NCBI GenBank assembly: GCA_963777725.1
Contig: CAVZRR010000003.1
Coordinates: forward strand, 124,001 to 188,000
Origin: RPQJ01 sp963777725
Lineage (GTDB): Bacteria; Pseudomonadota; Gammaproteobacteria; Steroidobacterales; Steroidobacteraceae
Length of the DNA stretch: 64,000 nucleotides
Direction: 5' to 3'
In this document: positions 17,456 to 26,784 of the stretch, one piece after another
Layout: the number at the start of each line of letters is the position of its first letter
Position numbering within the stretch: position 1 is the stretch's first letter
The notes under the pieces: generated by a model
Told to the model about the DNA's origin: nothing
The model's database searches: none
The model's input: only the letters and a program-made list of their open reading frames with translations
Position numbers and translations under genes: made by a program

Positions 17456-18163
17456 TCAGGCCGGTGCGGCCAGCGCGCGGGTCAGCGCCGGCGTCGCCAG
17501 GCACGCCGCCGTGTGGCCGGGTTCCGGCGCCGCCAGGTGGGGAACGATGGCCAGCGCGGGTTGCCCGAGCAGGCGGGCCAGCGTGTCCAGGTTGGCGTCC
17601 AGCCGGGCGAAATCCGGGTCGACCTGGCAGCCGATCCAGCCGGCGAAGCGGCAGCGGCCGGAGCGCTCGATCGCCTCGAGCGTCAAGCGGGCGTGGTTAA
17701 GGCAGCCCAGCCGCAGCCCCACGACCAGCACGACACCGAGCGCGAGCTGCTCCGGCAGGTCGCTCAGGAATCCTTCAGGATGCAGCGGTACCCGCCAGCC
17801 GCCGGCACCCTCGACGACAGCGACCTCCGCAACGGCGCTGGCCGCTTCGTACCAGCGCATGAGTGCCAACAGCGGCACGGGTACTCCGGCTTCCGCAGCC
17901 GCGAGGTGCGGTGCGATGGCCGGCTCGAAGCAGTATGGATTGGTGACCGCGTAAGGCACGTGGACCGAGCTCTCGGCAGCCAGCGCGAGGGCATCCGCGT
18001 TGCGCAGTCCGGCCGTCGTCTCGACGGCGCCGCTCGCGATGGGCTTGAGCCCGATCACCCGTCGACCCTGCCCGGCCAGCAGACGCACGAGGCCCGCTGC
18101 GACCACGGTCTTCCCGGCGCCCGTATCGGTCCCGGTAATGAAGATTCCTCGCGCCATACTCAT
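17456..18163 (-). CDS. bioD: Dethiobiotin synthetase
   Basis: ATP-dependent carboxylase forming the ureido ring of dethiobiotin from 7,8-diaminopelargonate. 235 residues from the ATG at 18163 (a second ATG is two codons in). Walker A GTDTGAGKT sits at residues 11-19; KPIASG and the second nucleotide segment VEGAGGWRVPL are present. Last gene of the bioBFHCD operon but separated from bioC by about 80 nt of AT-rich DNA, so it may also have its own promoter. Confidence 0.95.
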   Translation of the reverse strand: MSMARGIFITGTDTGAGKTVVAAGLVRLLAGQGRRVIGLKPIASGAVETTAGLRNADALALAAESSVHVPYAVTNPYCFEPAIAPHLAAAEAGVPVPLLALMRWYEAASAVAEVAVVEGAGGWRVPLHPEGFLSDLPEQLALGVVLVVGLRLGCLNHARLTLEAIERSGRCRFAGWIGCQVDPDFARLDANLDTLARLLGQPALAIVPHLAAPEPGHTAACLATPALTRALAAPA

Positions 18164-18197
18164 CAATAAAAGTTGTTAGTCATGTTATTTCAGTGAT

Positions 18198-18219
18198 TTG
18201 ATTAGGATGCAATAATCAA
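18198..18219. promoter_or_regulatory. Inverted repeat in AT-rich gap between bioC and bioD
   Basis: TTGATTA (18198-18204) and TAATCAA (18213-18219) are a perfect 7-bp inverted repeat with an 8-nt spacer. They sit in a tract (18160-18240) that is unusually AT-rich for this window and directly upstream of bioD. A TTGACA hexamer for the minus strand lies at 18228-18233 without a convincing -10. An operator or internal promoter is possible; nothing else was seen in the gap. Confidence 0.4.
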
Positions 18220-18243
18220 TATTCAATTGTCAATCTGGCGGCC

Positions 18244-19126
18244 TCATTCTTGCCTGGCCCGCCGTCCGATCTGGCTGATCGGCACCACGACGTCACCGCT
18301 TTTCGTCGCCTGCCGCGGGCGGACGACCGGGCTCCACGCCTGCCCGTAGACCACCTCGAACGTTGCCGGCAGCCGGCCGTCTCGCCGCAGCGTGTCGTAC
18401 GCGGCCAGCATCCTTGCGAGGGTCTGCTTGCCCGTGAGCCCCCTCGGCCGTCCGGCAGTTCGCGTTGCGTGCACCGATGGCTTTCAGGTCGCGCATCAGG
18501 TCCCGGACCTCGGTGTAGGTGAGCGTGTAGCGCTCGACGTCCATGACGGGCTCGGCGAGACCGGCGCGCAGCAGCGCGTCACCGAGATCGTGCATGTCGA
18601 TGAAGCGGTTGACGTGCGTGCGCTCATCCGCTGCTGCCCAGGCGCGACGCAGCTCGACCAGCGTATCCGGGCCGAAGGTCGTGAACGTCAGCAGCCCGCC
18701 CGGCTTCAGCACCCGCCGGCACTCGCGAAAGACGACGTCCGGGTCGTTGCACCATTGCAGCATCAGGTTGCTGAAGACGAGGTCCGCGGTTCCGTCGCGC
18801 ACCGGCAGGGCCGCGGCGTCGGCGCAGACGCGCTGGAACCGGCGCAGCAGCGTCTGCCGGCGCCGCGCCTCCCGCAGCATGCCCTCGGCGAGGTCGAGCG
18901 CCACCACCTGGCTCGACTTGTAGCGGCGCTTGAGCTCGATCGTCGCCTGCCCGGGGCCAGCGCCGAGGTCGAGCACGAGCGTCGGCTGCAACCTGACGAG
19001 ATCGAGCCGCTCGAGCAGCTCTGCGCGCACGCGGGCCTGCAGCACGGCGGCCGCATCGTAGCCGGGCGCTGCGCGTCCGAACGCGCGCCGCACGCGCGTC
19101 GAGTCGATCCGGAAATCGTCGCTCAT
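18244..19126 (-). CDS. bioC: Malonyl-ACP O-methyltransferase BioC (frameshifted)
   Basis: SAM-dependent methyltransferase that methylates malonyl-ACP to start pimeloyl synthesis. The N-terminal 215 residues are in frame and show the SAM motif DLGAGPGQA, then DLVFSNLMLQWCNDP and LLTFTTFGPDTLVELR, all typical of BioC. The frame is lost near 18455-18480, around a run of five G. The true C-terminus (GRPRGLTGKQTLARMLAAY to GDVVVPISQIG) continues in the next frame to 18244. Correcting by one base gives about 293 residues. ATG at 19126 overlaps the bioH stop as ATGA. Probably a sequencing indel. Confidence 0.88.
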
Positions 19127-19911
19127 GCCGCGGCCACCCCGGCGTGCCGGGCCAGGAATCCGGTCACCTCCGCGAGCACCTCGCCGGGATGCGACAGGAA
19201 GGGCGCGTGGCCGCTGCGCTCGATCAGCTTGAATCGAGCCATCGGCAGCGCCATCGCGAGATCGCGCCCGGCCGCAGCCGGGGTCAATCGATCATGGTCG
19301 CCCGCGATCACCAGCGCGGGCGCGGCGACGTGTGGCAGCGCGTCGCGCAGGTCGGCGCTGTGCAGGATCTCGAGGCCGACCCGGAGCGCCCGCGGATCCG
19401 GCTCGCCGTGGGACGCGAGCTGGCTGCGCAGCAGGCGCAGTGTCTCCCGCGCGCGCTCGTCGCCACGCGTCTGCAGCGCCAGGAAGTTCTGCACGGTGGC
19501 GCGGTAGTCGCGCGCCAGGCCCTGCGTGAACGTGTCGAGGACCTCGGGCTGCAGGCCATGTTCCCAGTCCGGACCCGCGAGGAACTTCGGCGTCGTCGCG
19601 ACCAGCACGAGCGCGCGCGCGCGTCCCGGATGCTGCCGCGCCAGCTCGAGCGCAACGAGACCGCCCAGCGACCAGCCGAGCCAGGCCGCGTCGGCGGGCA
19701 GGTGCGGCGACACGGCACGCGCAAGTCCCTCCAGGTCGCGGACGCCGGCGGGCCACTCGCTGCGGCCGTGACCGGGCAGGTCGATGACGTGCAGGCGCGC
19801 TTGCTGCGCAAGCTCGTCGAGCCACGGGCCCCAGATGCCGCCGTGCAGCGCCCAGCCGTGCAGCAGCACGAGGTCCGGTCCCTCGCCGCGGGTCTCGACG
19901 TGCAGCCTCAT
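19123..19911 (-). CDS. bioH: Pimeloyl-ACP methyl ester carboxylesterase
   Basis: Alpha/beta hydrolase that cleaves the methyl ester of pimeloyl-ACP and so ends the BioC-initiated chain. 262 residues. LLHGWALHGGIW carries the oxyanion-hole HGW, the nucleophile elbow is GWSLGG, the acid is in AGDHDRLTP, and the catalytic His is in SGHAPFLSHP. Start ATG at 19911 overlaps the bioF stop (ATGA), and its stop overlaps the bioC start. Its place inside the operon next to bioC supports BioH over a generic esterase. Confidence 0.93.
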   Translation of the reverse strand: MRLHVETRGEGPDLVLLHGWALHGGIWGPWLDELAQQARLHVIDLPGHGRSEWPAGVRDLEGLARAVSPHLPADAAWLGWSLGGLVALELARQHPGRARALVLVATTPKFLAGPDWEHGLQPEVLDTFTQGLARDYRATVQNFLALQTRGDERARETLRLLRSQLASHGEPDPRALRVGLEILHSADLRDALPHVAAPALVIAGDHDRLTPAAAGRDLAMALPMARFKLIERSGHAPFLSHPGEVLAEVTGFLARHAGVAAA

Positions 19912-21092
19912 GCGTGGCCCCCGGCCGGCACGAGCGTGGCGAGCGCTTCGAGCAGCCGGTCCACGTCCGCGTCGGTGTGCGCAGCCGAAAACGTGATGCG
20001 CAGGCGCGAGGTGCCGGCCGGCACGGTCGGTGGCCGGATCGCCGGGACCCAGATTCCCGCCGCGAGCAGGGCGTCGCTGGCCGCCAGCGCCGCGGCCTCG
20101 GTGCCGAGCAGCAGGGGCTGGATCGGCGTGCCCGAATCCATCAGCGGCAGCCCGAGCCGGCTGGCTTCGCGGCGGAAGCGCGCCACGTGATCCAGCACCC
20201 TCGAGCGCCGCCAGGGCTCCTCCTGCAGCAGTCGCAGTGACGCGCGAGCGGCGGCCGCGACCGCCGGCGGCAGCGCGGTGGTGTAAATGTAGGTGCGCGC
20301 GCGCTGCAGCAACGTTTCGACCAGGTCGTTGGAGCCGGCCACGAACGCGCCGAACGTGCCGCAGGCCTTGCCGAGCGTCCCCATCAGGACGGGCACGTCC
20401 TGCACACCGAGGCCGGCCGCCTCGACCGATCCCCGCCCGCCCGGCCCCAGCACGCCGAATCCGTGCGCGTCGTCGACGAAGAGCCACGCGTCGCGCTCCC
20501 GGCAAGCGCTCGCCAGCTCGCGCAGCGGGGCCACGTCGCCGTCCATGCTGAAGACGCCATCGGTGACGACCATCGCCTGCGAACCGGCGCCGCGCGCGAG
20601 CCGCGAGCGCAGCACGGCGACGTCGCCGTGCGGGTAGCGCGAGAACCGCGCGCCACTGGCGAGCCCGGCATCGAGCAACGAGGCGTGGTTGTGCCGGTCC
20701 TCGAACACGCGATCGCCGCGCTCGAGCAGCGTGGCGACGACCGCGAGGTTCGCCATGTATCCGGTCGAGAACAGCAGCGCCCGCGGTCGCCCGACGAACG
20801 CCGCGATCTCGTCCTCGAGCGCGTGGTGCTCGCTGCAGTGCCCGCTCACGAGGTGCGATGCACCGCTGCCGACGCCCCATTCGCGCGCAGCGGCCACGAG
20901 GGCCGCAATTACGTCGGGGTGGTCGGCGAGCCCGAGATAGTCGTTGCTGCAGAACGCGAGCAGGTCGCGGCCCTCGACGCGCACGCGCGGGCTGCCGTGC
21001 GTCCTCGACTCGACCACCCGCCGGCGACGGAGCCGTTCTCCGGGCAGTGGCATCGCGCGCGGCGGCGGGTCAGGCCGCGGGCTCGGCGGCAC
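19908..21092 (-). CDS. bioF: 8-amino-7-oxononanoate synthase
   Basis: PLP-dependent condensation of pimeloyl-ACP with L-alanine. The conserved core begins at FCSNDYLGLADHP and includes GSGASHLVSGH, TGYMANLAV, VTDGVFSMDGD, DDAHGFGVLG and the Schiff-base lysine in GTLGKACGTFGAF. Two starts are possible: GTG at 21092 (394 residues, overlapping bioB by 23 bp) and ATG at 21053 (381 residues, 17 nt after the bioB stop). The longer form is listed because most BioF proteins have more sequence before the core; the ATG is equally defensible. Confidence 0.94.
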   Translation of the reverse strand: MPPSPRPDPPPRAMPLPGERLRRRRVVESRTHGSPRVRVEGRDLLAFCSNDYLGLADHPDVIAALVAAAREWGVGSGASHLVSGHCSEHHALEDEIAAFVGRPRALLFSTGYMANLAVVATLLERGDRVFEDRHNHASLLDAGLASGARFSRYPHGDVAVLRSRLARGAGSQAMVVTDGVFSMDGDVAPLRELASACRERDAWLFVDDAHGFGVLGPGGRGSVEAAGLGVQDVPVLMGTLGKACGTFGAFVAGSNDLVETLLQRARTYIYTTALPPAVAAAARASLRLLQEEPWRRSRVLDHVARFRREASRLGLPLMDSGTPIQPLLLGTEAAALAASDALLAAGIWVPAIRPPTVPAGTSRLRITFSAAHTDADVDRLLEALATLVPAGGHA

Positions 21093-22065
21093 GCCCGGCC
21101 TCGGGCTGCAGTCCCAGGCGGGTGAACAGCTCTGCGTCCCGGTTGCGGCCCGGATTCGGCGTGGTCAGCAGCTTCTCGCCGTAGAAGATCGAGTTCGCGC
21201 CGGCGAGGAAGCAGAGCGCCTGCACCGCGTCGCTCATCTCGGTCCGTCCTGCGGACAGGCGCAGGTAGGACCTCGGCATCAGCAGGCGCGCGGTCGCGAT
21301 CGTCCGCACCAGGTCGAGCGGGTCGAGTGGCGGGAGTCCGTGCAGCGGCGTGCCCTCGACCTGGACCAGCTGGTTGATCGGCACGCTCTCCGGATGCTGC
21401 GGCAGCGTCGCGAGCGTGTGCAGCAGCTGCACGCGATCGTGCTCCGACTCACCCATGCCGAGGATGCCGCCGCAGCAGACGTTGAGCCCGGCGTCGCGCA
21501 CCGCCTGCAACGTTTCGAGGCGATCCTGGTAGGTGCGTGTCGTGATGATCTCGCCGTAGAACGCCTCCGACGTATCGAGGTTGTGGTTGTAGTAGTCGAG
21601 CCCGGCGTCCTTGAGCTCGCGCGCCTGCCCGGGCGTCAGCATGCCGAGCGTCGCACAGGTCTCGAGGCCGAGTGCGCTCACCTCGCGCACCATGACCTTG
21701 ATGCGCTCGAGCTGCTGCGGCTTCGGGTTGCGGTAGGCGGCGCCCATGCAGAAGCGCGTCGCGCCGTTGCGGCGCGCGGCCTCGGCAGCGGAGATCACGT
21801 CCTCGAGATCCATCAGCTCCTCGCGGCCGACCGCGGTTTCGTAACGGACGCTCTGCGGGCAGTACGCGCAGTCCTCCGGGCAAGCGCCCGTCTTGATCGA
21901 CAGCAGCGTGCTGACCTGCACGCGGTTGGGATCGAAGCTGAGGCGGTGCACGCGCTGGGCGTGATACAGCAGGTCGTTGAACGGCAGCACGAACAGCGCG
22001 CGCGCTTCATCGAGCGTCCAGTCGGAGCGGACTGCGCCGAGGTGTTCCAGGTCGTTCGTCGTCAT
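21070..22065 (-). CDS. bioB: Biotin synthase
   Basis: Radical-SAM enzyme that inserts sulfur into dethiobiotin. 331 residues. The radical-SAM cluster motif is in KTGACPEDCAYCPQS, and the BioB-specific segments YYNHNLDTS and CCGGILGMGE are present, the latter contributing to the auxiliary cluster site. ATG at 22065. First gene of bioBFHCD, with a TTGACA/GATACT promoter and an operator-like palindrome 84-139 nt upstream. Confidence 0.97.
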   Translation of the reverse strand: MTTNDLEHLGAVRSDWTLDEARALFVLPFNDLLYHAQRVHRLSFDPNRVQVSTLLSIKTGACPEDCAYCPQSVRYETAVGREELMDLEDVISAAEAARRNGATRFCMGAAYRNPKPQQLERIKVMVREVSALGLETCATLGMLTPGQARELKDAGLDYYNHNLDTSEAFYGEIITTRTYQDRLETLQAVRDAGLNVCCGGILGMGESEHDRVQLLHTLATLPQHPESVPINQLVQVEGTPLHGLPPLDPLDLVRTIATARLLMPRSYLRLSAGRTEMSDAVQALCFLAGANSIFYGEKLLTTPNPGRNRDAELFTRLGLQPEAGRAAEPAA

Positions 22066-22148
22066 CGTGAATCCCGTGATTTGCGCGCGAAATGGCGGCT
22101 GTGGCGGGCCGGCGGCGGTCGCATGCTGGTGGCCGGCAGTCGGGCTGC

Positions 22149-22178
22149 AGTATCGAAAGCGTCGCCACCGACTGTCAA
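22149..22178 (-). promoter_or_regulatory. Candidate bioB promoter
   Basis: Reading the minus strand, TTGACA (22178-22173) and GATACT (22154-22149) are 18 nt apart and about 84 nt before the bioB ATG. The -35 hexamer lies inside one arm of the operator-like palindrome, so a bound repressor would block polymerase. Confidence 0.6.
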
Positions 22179-22204
22179 CCAGAGATGCGTGACTGGGTTG
22201 ACAG
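22172..22204. promoter_or_regulatory. BirA-type biotin operator
   Basis: CTGTCAACC (22172-22180) and GGTTGACAG (22196-22204) form a perfect 9-bp inverted repeat with a 15-nt spacer. This is the spacing and arm type of BirA operators (E. coli type TTGTAAACC-N15-GGTTTACAA). It overlaps the bioB -35 hexamer and also the comF start codon at 22185. Repression of bioB by biotinyl-AMP-bound BirA is inferred. Confidence 0.72.
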
Positions 22205-22680
22205 GAATTTCGACCTTCTCGGCAGCCTGCTGCTGCCGCCGCGCTGCGTTCTCTGCGGCAGCCGCGGACAGCGGCCGTTGCTCGACCTGTGCGGCGCTTG
22301 CGAGCATTCGCTGCCGCCTGCGGATCCGCTGGTCCGCCCCGGACCAGCGCCGCTGCGCACCAGTTTTGCACCGTTCGAGTACGGGCACCCGCTCGATCAC
22401 CTCGTGCACGCGCTCAAGTACCGCGGCCAGCTCGCCGCCGGCCGCGTGCTCGGCAGCCTGCTGGGCAACCGGGTCGCGGCCCTCGGCCTCGCCCGCGATG
22501 CGGACGTGCTGGTGCCCGTGCCCCTGCATCGGTCGCGTCACGCGACGCGTGGCTTCAACCAGTCGGCGGAGATTGCGCGCTGGGTGTCGCGGCGGGCGGG
22601 GCCGCCGGTCGACCCGCGGCAAAGAGGAAAAAAAAAAAAAAAAAAAAAAAAAGTCGACCCGCGGCTCGCCGAGCGTCGCC
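22185..22680 (+). pseudogene. comF: ComF-family phosphoribosyltransferase-like protein, truncated
   Basis: The product begins MRDWVDRNFDLLGSLLLPPR and has the ComF N-terminal zinc-finger-like cysteines (CVLCGSRG, CGACEH), then YGHPLDHLVHALKYRGQL and VPVPLHRSRHATRGFNQSAEIAR, which is the PRTase core. After about 140 codons the sequence runs into a 25-A homopolymer between two copies of a 13-nt repeat. At about 22681 it then changes abruptly to kdpA coding sequence. About the last 80 residues of a normal ComF (roughly 230) are absent. ComF proteins are needed for natural transformation. The break coincides with the suspected assembly join, so the intact gene may exist in the real genome. Confidence 0.8.
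22608..22665. other. Poly-A tract between 13-nt direct repeats (suspected assembly join)
   Basis: GTCGACCCGCGGC occurs at 22608-22620 and again at 22653-22665. Between them lie AAAGAGG and 25 consecutive A (22628-22652), found nowhere else in this roughly 70% GC window. comF lies to the left, and kdpA codons from mid-gene lie to the right. Confidence 0.85.
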
Positions 22681-24113
22681 GGACTGGCAGGGCTACGGCG
22701 GCGAGACCACGATGAGCTACCTGACCCAGATGCTCGGCTCGGGTGCAGAACTTCCTGTCGGCCGCGTCGGGCATGGCGGTGCTGTGGCGCTGGTCGCGGC
22801 TTCGCTCGCAAGGAAGCCGGCCAGGTCGGCAATTTCTGGGTGGACGTCACGCGCAGCACGCTGTACGTGCTGCTGCCGCTGTCCACGCTGCTCGCGATTG
22901 CGCTCGTGGGCAGGGCGTCGTGCAGAGTTTCGCGCCGTATCGCACCGTGGCGCTAGTGAGCCCGTGGTCATCGAGGTTCTGCATGGATCCGTTGGAGCGC
23001 CGATCAGACGCGACGCGGCGTAGCGCCGAATCACGGAGCAGACGATACCGCTCGGTCCGGCCGCGAGCCAGGTCGCGATCAAGCAGCTCGGCACGAACGG
23101 TGGCGGCTTCTTCAACGTGAACTCGGCCATCCGCTCGAGAACCCGACGCCGCTGTCGAACTTCCTCGAGACGCTCGCGATCCTGCTGATCCCGGCGGCGC
23201 TCTGCTACACGTTCGGGCGCATGGTCGGCGACACGCGGCAGGGCTGGGCGATTCTCGCGGCGATGACGGTGATCTTCGTGCCGCTTGCGATCGCTAGCTA
23301 CGCGGCCGAGCAGGCTGGCAACCCGCTGCATCGGCGCTGAGCTGGTTGACCAGGCGGCCTCGCCGGCGCAAGCGGGCGGAAACATGGAGGGCAAGGAAGT
23401 CCGCTTCGGGGTGCGAGCTCGGCGCTCTGGGCTGCGGCGACGACCGCGGCGTCGAACGGCTCGGTGAACTCGATGCACGGCTCGTTCACGCCGCTCGGCG
23501 GGCTAGTGCCGATGTGGCTGATGCAGCTCGGCGAGGTCGTGTTCGGCGGCGTGGCAGCGGCCTCTACGGAATGCTGATGTTCGCGATCGTCGCGGTGTTC
23601 ATCGCCGGACTGATGGTCGGTCGCACGCCGGAGTATCTCGGCAAGAAGATCGAGGCCTACGAAGTGAAGATGGCCTCGCTGGTGCTGCTGCTGCCTTGCG
23701 CGTCGTGCTCGTCGGCACGGCGATCGCGAGCGTCGTCCCGGATGCGGCTGCCAAGGTCGGCAACCCCGGGGCGCACGGCTTCTCCGAGATCCTGTATGCG
23801 TTCTCGCTCCGCCGGCAACAACAACGGCAGCGCGTTCGGCGGCCTGTCGGCCAACAACCCCTTCTACAACTTCGCGCTCGGGCGTCGCGATGTGGATCTC
23901 GCGCTACTGGCTGATGATCCCGGTGCTGGCGATCGCAGGCAGCCTGGCGGCGAAGCGGCCGTGGCCGTCACGGCCGGCACGCTGCCGACGCACACGCCGC
24001 TGTTCGTGTCGATGCTGGTCGGCGTCGTGCTGCTGATCGGAGCGCTGACGTTCGTGCCGGCGCTGGCGCTCGGCCCGGTCGTCGAGCATCTGCAGATGAT
24101 CGGCGCGCGCTGA
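22681..24113 (+). pseudogene. kdpA: Potassium-transporting ATPase subunit KdpA, 5'-truncated and multiply frameshifted
   Basis: K+-binding channel-like subunit of the Kdp P-type ATPase. It begins abruptly at the DWQGYGGETTMSYLTQMLG segment, about 105 codons into a normal KdpA, and then continues with recognisable pieces in all three frames. These are QNFLSAASGMAVL, AIKQLGTNGGGFFNVNSA, LIPAALCYTFGRMVGDTRQG, GSVNSMHGSFTPLGGLVPMW, SANNPFYNFAL and the C-terminus GTLPTHTPLFVSMLVG to HLQMIGAR. I count at least eight frame changes. A short stretch near 22975-23035 has no clear KdpA counterpart. The density of single-base indels points to poor consensus sequence rather than a decayed gene. Confidence 0.85.
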
Positions 24114-24124
24114 TCAGGTAAGCC

Positions 24125-26198
24125 ATGTCCACCGTCGCAGCACACCGCCAACCGTTCATGACCGGTCCGATCGTCGTCGCGGGCATCCAGCGATGCCTTC
24201 CGGAAGCTCGATCCGCGCGTGCAGGTCGCAATCCGGTGATGTTCGTCGTCTACGTCGGCAGCATGCTGACGACAGCGTCGGATCGCTGCGGCGGCGGATC
24301 GGCGACGACGCAGGCCATCCGGGCTTCGTGCTCGCGATCGCCGCGTGGCTGTGGCTCACCGTGCTGTTCGCGAACTTCGCCGAGCGTCGCCGAGCGACGC
24401 GGCAAGGCGCAGTCGGCCGCCTTGCGCTCGACGCGGCGCCAGGACCGCGAAGCGACACGTGCGCGGGACCGCGCGGGCGGCTATGACAAGGTCGGCGCCG
24501 AGCACGCTGCGCATCGACGATCTGGTGCTGGTCGAGGCGCAGCGACACGATCCCCGCGGACGGCGAGGCGGTCGACGGCGTGGCGTCCGTGGACGAGAGC
24601 GCGGTCACGGGCGAGTCCGCGCCGGTGCTGCGCGAGGCCGGCGGGGACTTCACCTCCGTGACCGGCGGCACGCGTGTGCTCTCCGACTGGCTCGTCGTGC
24701 GGGTGACGAGCAACCCCGGTGACTCGTTCCTCGACCGGATGATCGCGATGGTCGAGGGCGCGAAGCGCGGCCGGACGCCGAACGAGATCGCGCTGTCGAT
24801 CCTGCTCGCGATGCTGACGCTGGTGTTCCTGCTCGCGACGGCGACGCTGGCGCCGTTCTCCGCATTCGCGGTGACGGCCGCCGGCGCAGGGGCGACCGTG
24901 TCGATCGTCGTGCTCGTCGCGCTGCTCGTGTGCCTGATCCCGACGACGATCGGCGGGCTGCTGTCCGCGATCGGCATCGCCGGCATGGACCGCATGGTGC
25001 GCGCGAACGTCATCGCGACCAGCGGCCGGGGGTTCGAGCGGCCGGCGACGTGGACGTGCTGCTGCTCGACAGACCGTCACGATCACGCTGGGCGACCGGC
25101 AGGCGACGGCGTTCCATCCGGCGCCGGGCGTGACGGAGCAGGAGCTCGCCGACGCCGCACAGCTGGCCTCGCTGTCCGACGAGACGCCCGAAGGACGCTC
25201 GATCGTCGTGCTCGCGAAGCAGAAGTTCCAGCTGCGCGGCCGGGACCTCGCCGGTCTGCCGCACACGTTCCACAAGTTCTCGGCACAGACGCGCATGAGC
25301 GGCGTCGATCTCGAGGGCCGCCGGCTGCGCAAGGGTGCGGCCGATGCGATTCGTCAGTTCGTCGAGTCGGTCGGCGCGGCCCTGGCCGGCGGCGGTCACG
25401 AGCACGGTTCACGACATCGCGCGCCAGGGCGCCACGCCGCTCGTGGTCGCGGATGGCGCGCGCGTGCTCGGCGTCGTCGAGCTGCGCGACATCGTCAAGG
25501 GCGGCATCCGCGAGCGCTTCGCCGAGCTGCGCCAGATGGGCATCAAGACGGTCATGGTCACGGGCGACAACCGGCTCACGGCCGCGGCGATCGCCGCCGA
25601 GGCGGGCGTGGACGATTTCCTCGCCGAGGCGACGCCGGAGGCCAAGCTCAAGCTGATCCGCCAGTACCAGGCCGACGGCCACCTGGTCGCAATGTGCGGC
25701 GACGGCACGAACGACGCTCCGGCGCTCGCACAGGCCGACGTCGCAGTCGCGATGAACTCGGGCACGCAGGCCGCGAAGGAAGCGGGCAACATGGTCGACC
25801 TCGACTCGAACCCGACGAAGCTGATCGAGGTCGTCGACGTCGGCAAGCAGATGCTGGTCACGCGCGGCGCGCTGACGACGTTCTCGATCGCGAACGACGT
25901 CGCCAAGTATTTCGCGATCATCCCGGCTGCTTTCGCGGCGACCTACCCGGCGCTCGACGCGCTGAACCTGATGCGGCTCGCGAGCCCGCAGAGCGCCATC
26001 CTGTCGGCCGTGATCTTCAACGCGCTGATCATCGTCGTGCTGGTGCCGCTCGCGCTGAAGGGGGTCAGGACGCGGGCCGCCTCGGCGCCGATCCTGCTGC
26101 GCCGCAATCTGCTCGTCTACGGCCTGGGCGGCATGATCGTGCCGTTCGTCGGCATCAAGCTGATCGACGTCGTGCTGAATGCCCTGCGGCTGGTCTGA
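24125..26198 (+). pseudogene. kdpB: Potassium-transporting ATPase subunit KdpB, multiply frameshifted in its first two thirds
   Basis: Catalytic P-type ATPase subunit; full length is represented (about 690 codons). The start MSTVAAHRQPFMTG is clear, then frames change repeatedly to about 25400. The 3' third is intact: KTVMVTGDNRLTAAAIAAE, AMCGDGTNDAPALAQADV and FSIANDVAKYFAIIPAAF. The phosphorylation motif DKTGT near 25070 is damaged: one base is missing at the Lys codon and the next Gly codon reads GTC. Stop at 26198. Follows kdpA by 11 nt. Taken literally the gene is dead; the even spread of indels suggests sequence error. Confidence 0.87.
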
Positions 26199-26208
26199 GG
26201 TATCGTCA

Positions 26209-26784
26209 TGACCGCAACTGTTCCGGCCATTGCTCGTCGTCTTCATGCTCCTCACGCTCATCACAGGAGTCGTCTACCCGCTGGTCGTCACGGGCATCGG
26301 GCAACTCGCCTTCCACCGGCAGGCGACCGGCAGCGTGCTCGAGCACGATGGCCGTCTCGCGGGGTCGGCGTTGCTGGGACAGCCGTTCTCGGATCCCGCG
26401 CACTTCTGGCCACGTCCATCGGCGACCGGCCCGCAGCCGTACAACGGCGCCGCCTCGACCGGCTCGAACCAGTCGCCGACGAACCCAGCGCTGCTCGACG
26501 CAGTGCAGGCGCGGGTGGCGGCGCTGCGCGCGGCGGATCCCGGCAACCGGGCGCCGGTGCCGGCGGACCTCGTCACGGCGTCGGGGAGCGGTCTGGACCC
26601 GCACATCTCACCGGCGGCGGCCGAGTACCAGGTGGCCCGCGTCGCCCGCGTCCGCGGGCTCCCCGAGGACGACGTCCGGGCGTTCGTCGCCGCGCACACC
26701 TCGAGCCGTACCCTGGGTCTGCTCGGCGAGCCGCGCGTCAACGTGCTCGCTCTGAACCTCGCACTGGACGCGAGGGCGCAGTGA
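26209..26784 (+). CDS. kdpC: Potassium-transporting ATPase subunit KdpC (frameshift near start)
   Basis: Single-span accessory subunit that stabilises KdpB and its nucleotide binding. After ATG ACC GCA at 26209 the frame shifts within about ten bases. It then reads LFRPLLVVFMLLTLITGVVYPL, the expected N-terminal helix, and stays intact: SALLGQPF, FWPRPSATG, YNGAASTGSN, DLVTASGSGLDPHISPAAA and the terminal LNLALDA. About 191 residues after correction, matching E. coli KdpC (190). Its TGA overlaps the kdpD GTG start. Confidence 0.88.

Noticed and set aside
18160..18240. tRNA or small RNA gene in the AT-rich bioC-bioD gap
   Set aside because: No cloverleaf-compatible stems or TTCGA-type loop found.
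22628..22652. Poly-A as the tail of a retroelement or integrated cDNA
   Set aside because: No reverse transcriptase, no coding element beside it, and the flanking genes are both broken at the same place; a join artefact explains it better.
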